Part shown: in pieces, positions 51,691-60,268 of the stretch
How the letters are laid out: every line of letters begins with the position of its first letter
Position numbering within the stretch: the stretch's first letter is position 1
DNA from: Caldalkalibacillus uzonensis
GTDB taxonomy: Bacteria; Bacillota; Bacilli; Caldalkalibacillales; Caldalkalibacillaceae
Direction of reading: 5' to 3'
Assembly: GCF_030814135.1 (NCBI RefSeq)
Contig: NZ_JAUSUQ010000001.1
Coordinates: 186,001 to 250,000 of the forward strand
Length of the DNA stretch: 64,000 bases
Position numbers and translations under genes: made by a program
Notes under the pieces: model-generated
Told to the model about the DNA's origin: nothing
What the model saw: the letters and a program-made list of their open reading frames with translations, nothing else
The model's database searches: none

Positions 51691-52254
51691 ATGAGTCGTT
51701 ATGTTGCTTGCATGCTCACGATTGTATGGGTCATCACCAGTCTTGTGATCGGCGTAGTAGCTGCTCAGCAGCCGGCTAACATCGATCTTGAGAAATTGAC
51801 TGCAAAAGTGCCCAATGCACAAGCATTGGTGGATCAAGCTGATCTCATTGTTTACGGCACACCCAGGGAAGAGCCGAAACAAGAACCCACAAATCAAAAA
51901 GTAAACGATGGCGAATTGGTGATCTTCTATCAGAGTTTTGAGGTTAAAGAGGTGATACACGGTCCAGGTTCCCGCAGGGTGGAGATTGTTCGTCCGGGTG
52001 TTGAACCTCTTCCTCCCCCTGAGGATCCGATAAACTTAGTGTATCCTGGCCCTTTGGCTGATTCAGTGGACTATGTGTTGTTTCTGAAACAATGTGACAC
52101 CACACGCCATTATTATGTGGTCGGGGTGTGGCAAGGGGTATACCCGCTGGACCCTCAGGGCAGAACCATCGCTTTGTTGGAAGAAGGATTTCCCACGTTT
52201 CACGGCTTAACCGTAGAGGAAATGAAAAGAAAAATCAATCAGCTCCAATCATAA
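51691..52254 (+). CDS. Exported protein of unknown function
   Basis: A 187-residue protein with a signal peptide (MLTIVWVITSLVIGVVAAQQ). The mature part contains LVDQADLIVYGTPREEPK, VNDGELVIFYQSFEVKEVIH and SVDYVLFLKQCD. A beta-rich fold is likely; no catalytic motif is evident. I chose the ATG at 51691 because CGAGGTGGGAAG precedes it. It is divergent from the sensor kinase and 104 bases upstream of the radical SAM gene in the same direction. Confidence 0.7.
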   Translation: MSRYVACMLTIVWVITSLVIGVVAAQQPANIDLEKLTAKVPNAQALVDQADLIVYGTPREEPKQEPTNQKVNDGELVIFYQSFEVKEVIHGPGSRRVEIVRPGVEPLPPPEDPINLVYPGPLADSVDYVLFLKQCDTTRHYYVVGVWQGVYPLDPQGRTIALLEEGFPTFHGLTVEEMKRKINQLQS

Positions 52255-52358
52255 GGCGAATGCCTAACAGAACCCTCTATTTGCGCCGTCTGGCCATTGG
52301 GCTTATACTTAATGAAGACGGTGCATTCTCATTTCTAGAAGGGAATAGAGGGATTTAC

Positions 52359-54128
52359 ATGAAAGTGATCGTCAGCACATTAAATGCCAAATATATCCAC
52401 ACTTGTCTGGCCTTGCGTTATTTAAAAAGCTTTGCCGAACCGGAATTCCCGGTTGAAATAAAAGAATATACGATTAAAGAGCCGACCATGAGTATTGTCA
52501 CTGACCTGTACGCCCAGACGCCTGATGTGCTGGGATTCAGCTGCTACATCTGGAACATTGAGCAAACAATCCCAGTGATTAAGATGCTCAAAAAAGTAAA
52601 ACCAGAGCTGAAGATTGTCTTGGGCGGTCCAGAGGTATCCTATGACGTTGCTTATTGGCTGGAGCGTATTCCGGAGGTGGATTTCATCGTTGTCGGAGAA
52701 GGTGAAGAAACTTTTAAGCATTTGCTGCAGGAAATCCACAGCAGTCAAAAGTATCATTTGGTGTTTGGTCTGGCTTATCGGAACAAGCAGGGCCGTCCGG
52801 TAATCAATCCACCTAGGCCCAAGCTAGATCTGAATACAATCCCCTCTCCTTTCCGGTTTGAGGAGGATTTGCCTCATCTGGCCAAACGAATCACTTACGT
52901 AGAGACAAGCCGGGGATGCCCGTTCAGCTGCCAGTTTTGTCTCTCATCAATTGAAGTTGGTGTCCGCTATTTCAATATTGACCGCATGAAAGAAGAGTTA
53001 CTGTTTTTAATCCGGAACGGTGCCAAGCTGATTAAATTTGTGGACCGGACGTTTAATATTAAACGTGACTATGCCATGGAGATGTTTCAATTTTTGATTG
53101 ATAACCACCAGGGATGCGTCTTCCAGTTCGAGATTACGGCTGATATCATGCGCCCCGAAGTCATCCAGTTTTTGAATGAGCATGCCCCGGAAGGCATTTT
53201 CCGCTTTGAAATCGGGGTACAGTCAACCAACGATATCACCAATGAGTTGGTCCGTCGCAAGCAAAATTTTAAGAAATTAGCCAGGAATGTTAACATGATT
53301 CGAGATGGAGGAAAAATCACCCAGCACCTTGATCTGATTGCCGGTCTCCCTGAGGAAGATTACAATTCTTTCCGCAAAACCTTTAATGACGTGTTTGCCT
53401 TGGAGCCGGATGAATTGCAGCTTGGTTTTCTGAAAATGCTGCGTGGAACAGGATTGCGTGAACGGGCCAGCGATCATGGTTATGTTTATATGGATCACGC
53501 GCCATATGAAATTTTGCAAAACAATGTTCTTCCCTTTGATGATATTGTGCGCATTAAACGTGTAGAGGATGTATTGGAAAAGTATTGGAATGCTCACCGG
53601 ATGGATCATACGGTGAAATACCTGACACAGTACGAATTTGACACTCCATTTGACTTTTTTCAGGAATTTGGCGACTACTGGGACAGCCGGGGCTGGGCCA
53701 AAATTGGACATCAGTTAGAAGATTTGTTCCGCCGCCTCTACGAATTCCTCACTCAGCGCCGCACACGGCGCCTGCAGGTCATTGAAGGGCTGATGAAGTA
53801 TGACTATTTAATCCGTCACAAGCATAAACCACGAACAACATGGTGGGAACCTAAGCTTGATAAAAGCTCACGAAAAGCGTATATTAAACTGTTGACAGAC
53901 AAGCCGGAAAAGGTTTCGCGTGAATTTGTCCAGCTGGGGTTGTCTGAACAGGAGCTGCACAAGCATACGATGATGGAGTTACTGGATTTTGACCTTGGCC
54001 TTTACTTGGCTGCAGGTAAAGTAAGGTTGCAGCCTACCCTGCTGATCGTTTATTATCATCCGAAACAGGACACTGTAGCGTTTTTCTGTGCACCTGCAGA
54101 ACATTTTAGATCTGAAAAATACGCTTAA
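52359..54128 (+). CDS. B12-binding-type radical SAM protein (DUF4080)
   Basis: A 589-residue protein. The N-terminal 150 residues are a cobalamin-binding-like domain (VLGFSCYIWNIEQTIPVIKM, LKIVLGGPEVSYDV, VDFIVVGEGEETF). The radical SAM core has the cluster motif CPFSCQFC after YVETSRG. A C-terminal DUF4080 domain follows with many aromatic and basic residues. Reaction unknown; relatives are called B12-binding radical SAM proteins, or P-methylase-like. The ATG at 52359 follows AGAGGGATTTAC. A terminator follows at 54158-54188. Confidence 0.88.
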   Translation: MKVIVSTLNAKYIHTCLALRYLKSFAEPEFPVEIKEYTIKEPTMSIVTDLYAQTPDVLGFSCYIWNIEQTIPVIKMLKKVKPELKIVLGGPEVSYDVAYWLERIPEVDFIVVGEGEETFKHLLQEIHSSQKYHLVFGLAYRNKQGRPVINPPRPKLDLNTIPSPFRFEEDLPHLAKRITYVETSRGCPFSCQFCLSSIEVGVRYFNIDRMKEELLFLIRNGAKLIKFVDRTFNIKRDYAMEMFQFLIDNHQGCVFQFEITADIMRPEVIQFLNEHAPEGIFRFEIGVQSTNDITNELVRRKQNFKKLARNVNMIRDGGKITQHLDLIAGLPEEDYNSFRKTFNDVFALEPDELQLGFLKMLRGTGLRERASDHGYVYMDHAPYEILQNNVLPFDDIVRIKRVEDVLEKYWNAHRMDHTVKYLTQYEFDTPFDFFQEFGDYWDSRGWAKIGHQLEDLFRRLYEFLTQRRTRRLQVIEGLMKYDYLIRHKHKPRTTWWEPKLDKSSRKAYIKLLTDKPEKVSREFVQLGLSEQELHKHTMMELLDFDLGLYLAAGKVRLQPTLLIVYYHPKQDTVAFFCAPAEHFRSEKYA

Positions 54129-54157
54129 CCCGTCCTCATCCAGTACCTATGACAGCG

Positions 54158-54188
54158 AAAAACCATGGCCTAAAAACCATGGTTTTTT
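54158..54188 (+). terminator. Terminator after the radical SAM gene
   Basis: AACCATGG and CCATGGTT form a perfect 8-base stem with a plus-strand T-run. Confidence 0.88.
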
Positions 54189-54330
54189 GTGATTATTGCT
54201 GAGTCAGGTTTTTCTCCAAAATGATTTTTGGCTCTCCCCTGTCATCGGTGTATGTCCCGATCACATCAACTTTTTAAATCGTTGAGCAACGGGCTTGAAC
54301 ATGATACCTTAGTGATGAGGTGAACAAGTT

Positions 54331-54642
54331 GTGAAAAAATATGCTGCTTTTCTATTACTTCATCTCATGATCTTATCCCTCATCACCTTTCTCCTTTCCC
54401 GCCAGATTGGTCTCCCTTGGTCTCACACCATGTTTTTTGTTGGCGGAGTGGCCATCGGTGTGGCCGCCTTTTATGCTGTCAGCGGAGATTTTTTTTCTAA
54501 GAGAGCCGAACTGGAAACACAACATGAAACACGGGGCGTATATGAGGAACGATTACAAAAATACACAATCACGGTCAGCCCTTTTTTTGTGGCGTCCATT
54601 CTGTTTTTTATCTGCAGCTTTATTTTCCCCTATTTGTTTTAG
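54331..54642 (+). CDS. Small membrane protein with three transmembrane segments
   Basis: A 103-residue protein with hydrophobic segments at residues 4-23 (YAAFLLLHLMILSLITFLL), 32-51 (HTMFFVGGVAIGVAAFYAV) and 82-102 (SPFFVASILFFICSFIFPYL), and a charged loop between the last two. The GTG at 54331 has GAGGTGAAC upstream. A similar arrangement occurs in small DUF3899-type Bacillus membrane proteins, but I cannot confirm the family. It stands alone. Confidence 0.7.
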   Translation: MKKYAAFLLLHLMILSLITFLLSRQIGLPWSHTMFFVGGVAIGVAAFYAVSGDFFSKRAELETQHETRGVYEERLQKYTITVSPFFVASILFFICSFIFPYLF

Positions 54643-54661
54643 GGCTTTTTTGCTTTTTAGT

Positions 54662-54760
54662 TTACATAATAAATGTTATGTTATTTTTCAAACCTGCTGT
54701 TTCGAGGGCTTCATTAACACCATCCAACGCAGGCATTTGCTGAATGGATGCGGCCAACAT
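54662..54760 (-). pseudogene. Fragment resembling a cobalamin-binding domain
   Basis: A minus-strand frame just past the acetyltransferase gene reads MLAASIQQMPALDGVNEALE then TAGLKNNITFIM and stops. The pattern of a T/S-rich stretch, M(P), helix and AGL(R)..V.F(I/V) resembles the Rossmann core of corrinoid proteins. There is no binding site and no upstream continuation. It is a weak call; it may be chance. Confidence 0.2.
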
Positions 54761-54772
54761 GGTACAAAGTGG

Positions 54773-55321
54773 TCATTGCTTCTCTCTCCAATCTTTAGCG
54801 AGCATGCTGTACACCACGAGATCCAGGAAGCGGTCATTGACCCATTCAGCTTCTCTTTCGATGCCTTCCTGGACAAAACCCAAACGTTCAGGGATGGCTC
54901 TGCTTTTATGGTTATTGACCGCCGCCTTGATCACAACCCGGTTTAAACCCAGATCCAGGATGGCATAGTCCACTAAAGCCTTCACTGCTTTGGTCATCAT
55001 ACCTTTACCCTGAAAGGATTCTCCTAGCCAGTAGCCAATACTGGTGGACTTGTTAACCCAGTCAAAGCTGTGAAAACTAATCGTACCAGCGATCTGACCG
55101 TTGTAAAAAATGCCTGCTGTAAAGCCGTTGTTTTCAGCAAATTGTTTGAGGCTAAAACGGATGAAAGATTTGGTATCCTCAGGAGACTGTGTCGCATCCA
55201 CCCAGGGAAGCCATTCCCGCAAATAGTCCCGGCAGCTGTCTGTCAGCTGGAAAAGCGCTTCTGCATATCTCAATTCCAGGATGCGCAGCTCGGTCTCTTT
55301 ATCAATCCGGTAATAAAACAT
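54773..55321 (-). CDS. RimJ/RimL-type GNAT acetyltransferase (YdaF-like)
   Basis: A 182-residue N-acetyltransferase. The acetyl-CoA site is in IGYWLGESFQGKGMMTKAVK, followed by LNRVVIKAAVNNHKSRAIPE and LGFVQEGIEREAEW. It resembles Bacillus YdaF and other RimL-type enzymes that acetylate N-termini of ribosomal or other proteins. The ATG at 55321 follows AAAGGAGAG at seven bases. Confidence 0.9.
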   Translation of the reverse strand: MFYYRIDKETELRILELRYAEALFQLTDSCRDYLREWLPWVDATQSPEDTKSFIRFSLKQFAENNGFTAGIFYNGQIAGTISFHSFDWVNKSTSIGYWLGESFQGKGMMTKAVKALVDYAILDLGLNRVVIKAAVNNHKSRAIPERLGFVQEGIEREAEWVNDRFLDLVVYSMLAKDWREKQ

Positions 55322-55394
55322 GGTCACTCTCCTTTCTTACTCCACGAGCGGTGGTTTGCCAGGGCTCTTATAATATTCAAATAATAATTCAACT

Positions 55395-55578
55395 GGGATG
55401 GGGTGTTCGCTCTACAGACAATGGGGGCAGTTCATGTTCCCCACAAAAACGGACATTCTGTGTTTCCAGACCGCTCTCAGCCACCCCGCCGACCAACTCA
55501 CACTGAATAAAAATTTTGTACACATGATACCGATATCTGCCCAGCCCCCTGGGCCCACTTTAACCAATTGGTTGACAT
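55395..55578 (-). other. Gene-poor stretch with possible broken small ORF
   Basis: Between the acetyltransferase and DUF1992 genes (55322-55692) no intact gene is seen. An ATG at 55578 with a fair AAAGGGTG opens MSTNWLKWAQGAGQISVSCV and stops after QNFYSV. A shifted frame then reads LETQNVRFCGEHELPPLSVE to a stop near 55395. This could be one frameshifted small gene or chance. Confidence 0.2.
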
Positions 55579-55692
55579 TGAATCACCCTTTATTAATTTG
55601 TGTGTTCAACTGTTGTTTCCAGGCCAGTACCTTTTGAACTTTTGTCAGTCACACCATCTAGCCCTATTGGATCGTGGCCGTCTTCCCTTTTT

Positions 55693-56064
55693 CTATTTAA
55701 GACGGTTGTCGATCTTGCCTTGATAGGCTTGCAGAGCAGTTGAGCCGGTTTTGTTCCTTTTTTCCATGAGCAGGTTGAATCTGAGCATCTTCTCGTTCAG
55801 TTCTTTTTTCAGCTTCGCTTTTTGCTCATCATCATAGCAACATTCGATCAAACTTTCCAGATTAACCAGCTCTTTTTTCAGTTGCAGCTCTTCAGGCAGG
55901 ACACCCGCATTTTTCAGCAGCTTATAACCCGCCCGGAGATCTTCCGGAACCCGGGATAAGTCTTCCAGATTTAACGGTTTGCCTTGCCCAGACAGGTTGT
56001 TAAACTCCCCTTTTTTTATCGCCTCGCGGATTTTTTCTTCCGCAATTTGAGACAGAATATCCAT
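55693..56064 (-). CDS. DUF1992 (DnaJ-C28-like) protein
   Basis: A 123-residue protein with the DUF1992 core: ILSQIAEEKIREAIKKGEFN, NLSGQGKPLNLED, VPEDLRAGYKLLKNAGVLPE. The rest is charged and helical. The family occurs in DnaJ homologue C28 and in small bacterial proteins; the role is unknown. The ATG at 56064 follows AGGTGATC, 11 bases after the macro-domain stop, so the two genes are co-transcribed. Confidence 0.9.
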   Translation of the reverse strand: MDILSQIAEEKIREAIKKGEFNNLSGQGKPLNLEDLSRVPEDLRAGYKLLKNAGVLPEELQLKKELVNLESLIECCYDDEQKAKLKKELNEKMLRFNLLMEKRNKTGSTALQAYQGKIDNRLK

Positions 56065-56074
56065 GGGTGATCAC

Positions 56075-56533
56075 CTACTCTAATTTGTAAGCATAGATGG
56101 TTTGATTAAATTGATCTGAAACCCGGTCCAAGATCTCAGAAACATTAGCCCAGGCCCCACCGGCCAGACCGCAACCTATCTTGTATGGCACACCAAATTT
56201 AGGGTTGCTTAGACCCTCATACGCATAACGAAACATCTCGGTCAGTGCTGACTCAAGTGCGGCATAATCAGTTTTAGGACCAGGCCCGTCATAGTGGAAT
56301 TGCCCATACAAATTGACCACATAACGGTCTGCAGCTACTTTAGCGACTGAGATTTTTCCCAAGCGCTGCTCTGGGGGATACGGGAAATCCCGGTCAGCTT
56401 CATAGGCTTGAGGATACAACTTTTTAATCTGTTTGGCAATGCCCGCTTCCATGGAAGAAAAACAATTGGCCTGGTGGGCAATCACATCACAATCAGACTG
56501 GAGCAGATCACCTTTTACAATCACCAAGGGCAT
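56075..56533 (-). CDS. Macro-domain protein
   Basis: A 152-residue macro domain. The start MPLVIVKGDLLQSDCDVIAH matches the usual first strand and loop. QANCFSSMEAGIAKQI and VPYKIGCGLAGGAWANV supply the glycine-rich loops that bind ADP-ribose. It may remove ADP-ribose from proteins or process ADP-ribose phosphate, like YmdB and Poa1-type relatives. The ATG at 56533 follows CAAGGAGATG. It is the first gene of a pair with DUF1992. Confidence 0.85.
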   Translation of the reverse strand: MPLVIVKGDLLQSDCDVIAHQANCFSSMEAGIAKQIKKLYPQAYEADRDFPYPPEQRLGKISVAKVAADRYVVNLYGQFHYDGPGPKTDYAALESALTEMFRYAYEGLSNPKFGVPYKIGCGLAGGAWANVSEILDRVSDQFNQTIYAYKLE

Positions 56534-56832
56534 ATCGAACATCTCCTTGTACTTGTATATGAATAAATTTCGATAAGACGGCCACCCAAGTACCATTCTA
56601 TTTGGTCTACTTTCTTAATTTACCAAATAATTGCCATAAAGTTTCCAAACGCTCTATGGGTTACAAAGTTTACCAGTGATGAATAGGAGAGAATGTTTCA
56701 CTCTCATCTTTTCAAATCCTAGAACTTCTTCCGAACTACAAATCAATTCCCCTAAGTAATTATTTTTCAATAATGAACAAATATATAAGGTATTTTTTTA
56801 ATTTTTTAATAGTTCCTGCGTAGTTCGTTTTT

Positions 56833-56883
56833 TGGACACATCCTCTCTTTTTCATTGTAAGGGACTTAACTAAAATGTGTCCA
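56833..56883. repeat. Inverted repeat in AT-rich intergenic DNA
   Basis: TGGACACAT and ATGTGTCCA form a perfect 9-base inverted repeat with 33 bases between. TGGACACA-type sequences resemble the ends of some IS3-group elements, so this could be a relic. The surrounding 56600-57000 is AT-rich and shows no gene. Confidence 0.35.
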
Positions 56884-57006
56884 TGAAACTATACTAACTC
56901 TACAAGTCCAGTTGATCTTTCGGCTAGACTCTCTAAGCATATTATAGGTTAACGTATAGTAGTTTATAATAGTTTATGAAGAAATATGGAAAGACGGTGA
57001 ACAAGG

Positions 57007-57081
57007 ATGATTAAAAAATTACTAGGGATTATTTTATTAATGTTTATAATGGTTGCTTGTCAGCAAGATGAGGTTGTGTAA
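57007..57081 (+). pseudogene. Truncated lipoprotein leader
   Basis: The ATG at 57007, behind GGTGAACAAGG, opens MIKKLLGIILLMFIMVACQQ then DEVV and stops at once. This is a complete lipoprotein signal peptide with lipobox MVAC and no mature protein. A TATAAT lies about 40 bases upstream. It is probably the stub of a deleted lipoprotein gene. Confidence 0.55.
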
Positions 57082-57112
57082 ACTTTCGGATGTTAAGGCG
57101 GTTGCTATCCAC

Positions 57113-58036
57113 TTAAAAAGAGAAAGACAACTGTTGCGGTTCTTGGTTCAGCGCCTCCCGGCTAGTGTCTTCTGATGCACGTTCCCGCGAAAAACCGTAG
57201 TGTTCAAGCAACTGGTTAATCTGCCGGTCGATACGCTCCCGGTAGCGGTCTGGAAGACGCCCGTACCGGTAAAGTGCTTCATAACGTTGGACAAGGGAAG
57301 GCTCCCGCTGTTTGAGGACCTGCAAGAACCACGTTTTAACCTCGGGAGTGGTAAGCCTGAGATAGGAAGGCATGACAAACCGTGCCCCATGCTCCGCTGC
57401 AGAGGCAATGACCTCCCGCAAATCCCGGGGACGGTCCGTTAAATAGGGAACAATCGGGGCCAAGAAAATACCGGCTGGCAATCCTGCTTGGCTTAACCGG
57501 CGTACTGCGGCCAAACGCTGCCGGGGATGGGGTGAAGCAGGCTCTAGCATGCGCCAAATATGTCTCTGCATCGTATTGACACTGAAATTGATAGACACCA
57601 CAGGTAAGGTTTTAAGTATATCAATGTCACGCAAAATAAGGGGCGAACGGGTCGTAATGCTGACGGGTACCTGATAACGGGCTAAAACTTCCAGACACTT
57701 GCGGGTCAGTTGCAACTTGCCTTCTAATGGCTGGTAAGGGTCGGTCGCTGTCCCGATGGCCACTGTGCCGAGATGTTTCAAAGTACGGCTGAAACCGGCC
57801 ATGCGTTTCAGTTGCTCCGTCAATGCTTCCACTGCATTCTGTTTATATAAAATGTAGTGTTGAAAGGTATCATCACATTCCAAGTCCAAAAAACGGTGGG
57901 TGGCCCGCGCATAGCAAAAGCTGCAGCCATGCTGACACCCGCGGTACGGGTTAAGTGACCATTCAAACGGCATCGAAGGGGCCTTCACCCGGTTCAACAC
58001 CTGCTTGGCAGTAAGGGGTTCACAAACAGGAGACAT
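57113..58036 (-). CDS. Radical SAM protein of the SPL-like (Rv2578c) family
   Basis: A 307-residue protein. The 4Fe-4S motif is in NPYRGCQHGCSFCYARATHR, followed by GTVAIGTATDPYQPLEGKLQ and ITTRSPLILRDIDIL. These are hallmarks of the spore-photoproduct-lyase-like group, here a shorter version without evident SPL-specific cysteine. The substrate is unknown. The ATG at 58036 follows TGGAGGATCACG. It lies 122 bases downstream of the VOC-methyltransferase gene in the same direction. Confidence 0.88.
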   Translation of the reverse strand: MSPVCEPLTAKQVLNRVKAPSMPFEWSLNPYRGCQHGCSFCYARATHRFLDLECDDTFQHYILYKQNAVEALTEQLKRMAGFSRTLKHLGTVAIGTATDPYQPLEGKLQLTRKCLEVLARYQVPVSITTRSPLILRDIDILKTLPVVSINFSVNTMQRHIWRMLEPASPHPRQRLAAVRRLSQAGLPAGIFLAPIVPYLTDRPRDLREVIASAAEHGARFVMPSYLRLTTPEVKTWFLQVLKQREPSLVQRYEALYRYGRLPDRYRERIDRQINQLLEHYGFSRERASEDTSREALNQEPQQLSFSF

Positions 58037-58158
58037 TCGTGATCCTCCAATACAAACATATGTTTGCACCCAGTTTAACACATTGGGGACAATTTTAGAA
58101 GGGGTATTCATTAGAAAATCCTTGGTATAATCTGCGTTAACATATCTCCTGTTATAGC

Positions 58159-59307
58159 TCATGACAGCTTAACTGCCTTGATGAGCACGGCCTCCCCTTC
58201 AAAAGAGGTGACCCGGTCTCCTTCGGCTGTAACCTTCAGTTTCTGGCGGACAGGTGCTGGCGCCCTCACGATAAAAGCGGCCAATTCCCTTTTGTCTTCC
58301 TCCGGCAAATTCATGCGGCTGCACCACTCTTCGAACGCAAACGTTTTAGCAAAACGGTAACATTCTTCAATGACAAGACCGTTCTCCTCCAACATGCGCA
58401 CCCATTCTGACTTTTTCCAAGCCCGGACATGGCTGTAGTCCCGGAGTTTTTCGATTTCATTATAAAACTGATCAATTTCATCGTCTTCCGCTGCCACATT
58501 ATCCACCAGCAAAAAGCGTCCGCTTGGCCTTAGCACACGAAAAACTTCGTTTATAAACTTTTGAACGTTGGGAAAATGATGGGCGGCAATGCGGCAGGCA
58601 ACCACATCAAAAGTTTCCGGGCCAAACGGCATCTGTTCAGCATCCCCTTGCACATAATCGACGTTTTGATACCCGTTTGCACTAATAAAACGTTGGGCGG
58701 CTTCCAGCATTTCAGGGGTAAGATCCATTGCTATCACTTTAGCGGCTAAGGGAGCAAGAGCATTGGCCACATGACCGCCCCCTGTTCCTACGTCCAGAAC
58801 CACATCCTGCGGTGTAACTGCCGCAATCTCTACTAATTTGGCCAGATCTCTTCCCTTGGCATGAATATCACTGGTGACATAAGCTTCCGCACTACGCCCG
58901 AACTGGTTTTGTACATCTCTTTTCCCTTCTTCAACCCGGCCAGGTTTCCGTTCAAGAAATTCTATACGATTGCCAAAGGGGTCAAAGCAGGAGAACCGTT
59001 CTACATTGGGAATAGGTGTTTCATCTCTTGTCTTCACGCCTTGCTTTTCAAAATAACGGCGAACTTCTGCCAAATTGGCCACTTCAAAGGCAGGATGCCG
59101 CTTGGAATGCTCTTTTTGAAAAGGTTCCACTCCAATATGCAGCTCAATATCCCCAACTTTGTACCACAACCCCCCGTTGGGGAGTAATGACTGGGGTTTC
59201 GGGATTTCTTTGAACCCCAAGATATCCGTATAAAATGCCCGCGCTCTGTCCTCCGCTCCAACCGGTATACAAATCTGCACATGATCAAGTTTGATAACTT
59301 TTATCAT
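58159..59307 (-). CDS. Fusion of a VOC (glyoxalase-fold) domain and a SAM methyltransferase
   Basis: A 382-residue protein. Residues 1-120 are a VOC domain: LDHVQICIPVGAEDRARAFY, WYKVGDIELHIGV and FDPFGNRIEFLE, with His/Glu ligands in place. Residues 135-382 are a class I methyltransferase: VVLDVGTGGGHVANAL for SAM, AMDLTPEM, and FDVVACRIAAHHFPNVQKFI, like UbiE/MenG-type enzymes. The two halves may act on the same small molecule. The ATG at 59307 follows AAGGAGGG. Two tandem 20-base repeats precede it. Confidence 0.9.
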   Translation of the reverse strand: MIKVIKLDHVQICIPVGAEDRARAFYTDILGFKEIPKPQSLLPNGGLWYKVGDIELHIGVEPFQKEHSKRHPAFEVANLAEVRRYFEKQGVKTRDETPIPNVERFSCFDPFGNRIEFLERKPGRVEEGKRDVQNQFGRSAEAYVTSDIHAKGRDLAKLVEIAAVTPQDVVLDVGTGGGHVANALAPLAAKVIAMDLTPEMLEAAQRFISANGYQNVDYVQGDAEQMPFGPETFDVVACRIAAHHFPNVQKFINEVFRVLRPSGRFLLVDNVAAEDDEIDQFYNEIEKLRDYSHVRAWKKSEWVRMLEENGLVIEECYRFAKTFAFEEWCSRMNLPEEDKRELAAFIVRAPAPVRQKLKVTAEGDRVTSFEGEAVLIKAVKLS

Positions 59308-59318
59308 GGGCACCCTCC

Positions 59319-59358
59319 TTAGTTTCATTATATAAAACTTAGTTCTATTATATGAACC
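59319..59358. repeat. Two adjacent 20-base direct repeats in the promoter region
   Basis: TTAGTTTCATTATATAAAAC and TTAGTTCTATTATATGAACC abut each other, 12 bases before the VOC-methyltransferase start. Each unit contains an imperfect palindrome (for example GTTC-AT-rich-GAAC). They overlap the likely -10 region and are probably operator sites for a regulator not encoded nearby. Confidence 0.55.
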
Positions 59359-59399
59359 ATTGATTCCATTCTACCATATTTAACGTGTTGTGTACAGAC

Positions 59400-59426
59400 A
59401 AAAAGGACCGAATGGCCTTCGGTCCT
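59400..59426 (-). terminator. Terminator after the TVP38-like gene
   Basis: AGGACCGAA and TTCGGTCCT form a perfect 9-base stem with TTTTT on the minus strand. Confidence 0.9.
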
Positions 59427-59471
59427 ACGTTTAATAAAGCATCCACTTAGTTTGTTTTTTGTACAAGGTCC

Positions 59472-60107
59472 CTAATCTACCGCTACCTTCAGTCTACCAC
59501 GATACCACAAGCTGTAAAGCCCAAATACGGCCAGCATAAAAAGCAAATATCCACCCAGTGTCCACATCAAAACTGAAGGTGAGGAAAACATTTGCTTACC
59601 GCACAAGGCATACACAAACATCCCCGGAATCTGACCAATGGCTGTCGCCCCAAAATAGGTAACAAAAGACATGTTGCTGATGCCTGAATAAATGTTAACC
59701 ACTGGCGTCGGTACAATCGGTACCAAGCGGACAAAGAGCACCGCCACAAAGGCGTTCTTTTCAATCATGTCTGTTAACTTGTCCAGCTTCTTAAATCGCT
59801 GAATGGTTTTGTCAAAGTAGCTGCTTAAGGCGGACCGGGCAAGGAAAAAGAAAATAGCGGCTGATGAGACAGCCCCAAACCAGTTAATCAGCGTTCCCAA
59901 GATAACACCGTATTTGGCGCCCATCACCCCGGCAAACAAGGTAAATGGGATAACGGGGAAAACAGACAAAAACGTGGCCAGAACGAACACCATGGGGAGC
60001 TGTGAAAGATCCCCTTGATTAATCCAAGCTAACAAAGGTCCCCGATAATGATATGACAAATATAAGACTAACGCGTATAATCCGAGCCAACAAAGCCATT
60101 TATTCAT
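59472..60107 (-). CDS. TVP38/TMEM64 (DedA-like VTT) family membrane protein
   Basis: A 211-residue integral membrane protein with about five helices. The VTT-domain pattern is present: FLSVFPVIPFTLFAGVMGAK, YGVILGTLINWFGAVSSAAI, and VLFVRLVPIVPTPVVNIYSG. Relatives flip or transport lipids such as undecaprenyl phosphate or phosphatidylserine. The ATG at 60107 follows GGGGAGAGC. It is divergent from rarD. Confidence 0.88.
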   Translation of the reverse strand: MNKWLCWLGLYALVLYLSYHYRGPLLAWINQGDLSQLPMVFVLATFLSVFPVIPFTLFAGVMGAKYGVILGTLINWFGAVSSAAIFFFLARSALSSYFDKTIQRFKKLDKLTDMIEKNAFVAVLFVRLVPIVPTPVVNIYSGISNMSFVTYFGATAIGQIPGMFVYALCGKQMFSSPSVLMWTLGGYLLFMLAVFGLYSLWYRGRLKVAVD

Positions 60108-60198
60108 GATGCTCTCCCCACTGTAAAAGAGATAATAATAACTGCTGAATGCCAACAAATCAATTTATGTATACAACAGTCCCATTAAAGCAAAATAA

Positions 60199-60228
60199 TT
60201 GTTATTTTTTTTAGAAACCCTCTATAAT
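60199..60228 (+). promoter_or_regulatory. Promoter upstream of rarD
   Basis: TTGTTA (60199-60204), 18 bases, TATAAT (60223-60228), 40 bases before the rarD start. Confidence 0.6.
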
Positions 60229-60268
60229 GGAGAGGTAGAAATTATTTCGTGAATCGAGGTAACTAGCC

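Noticed and set aside
55398-55637. Plus-strand 79-residue frame in the gene-poor stretch
   Set aside because: No ribosome binding site and no recognisable composition; the minus strand is slightly more gene-like.
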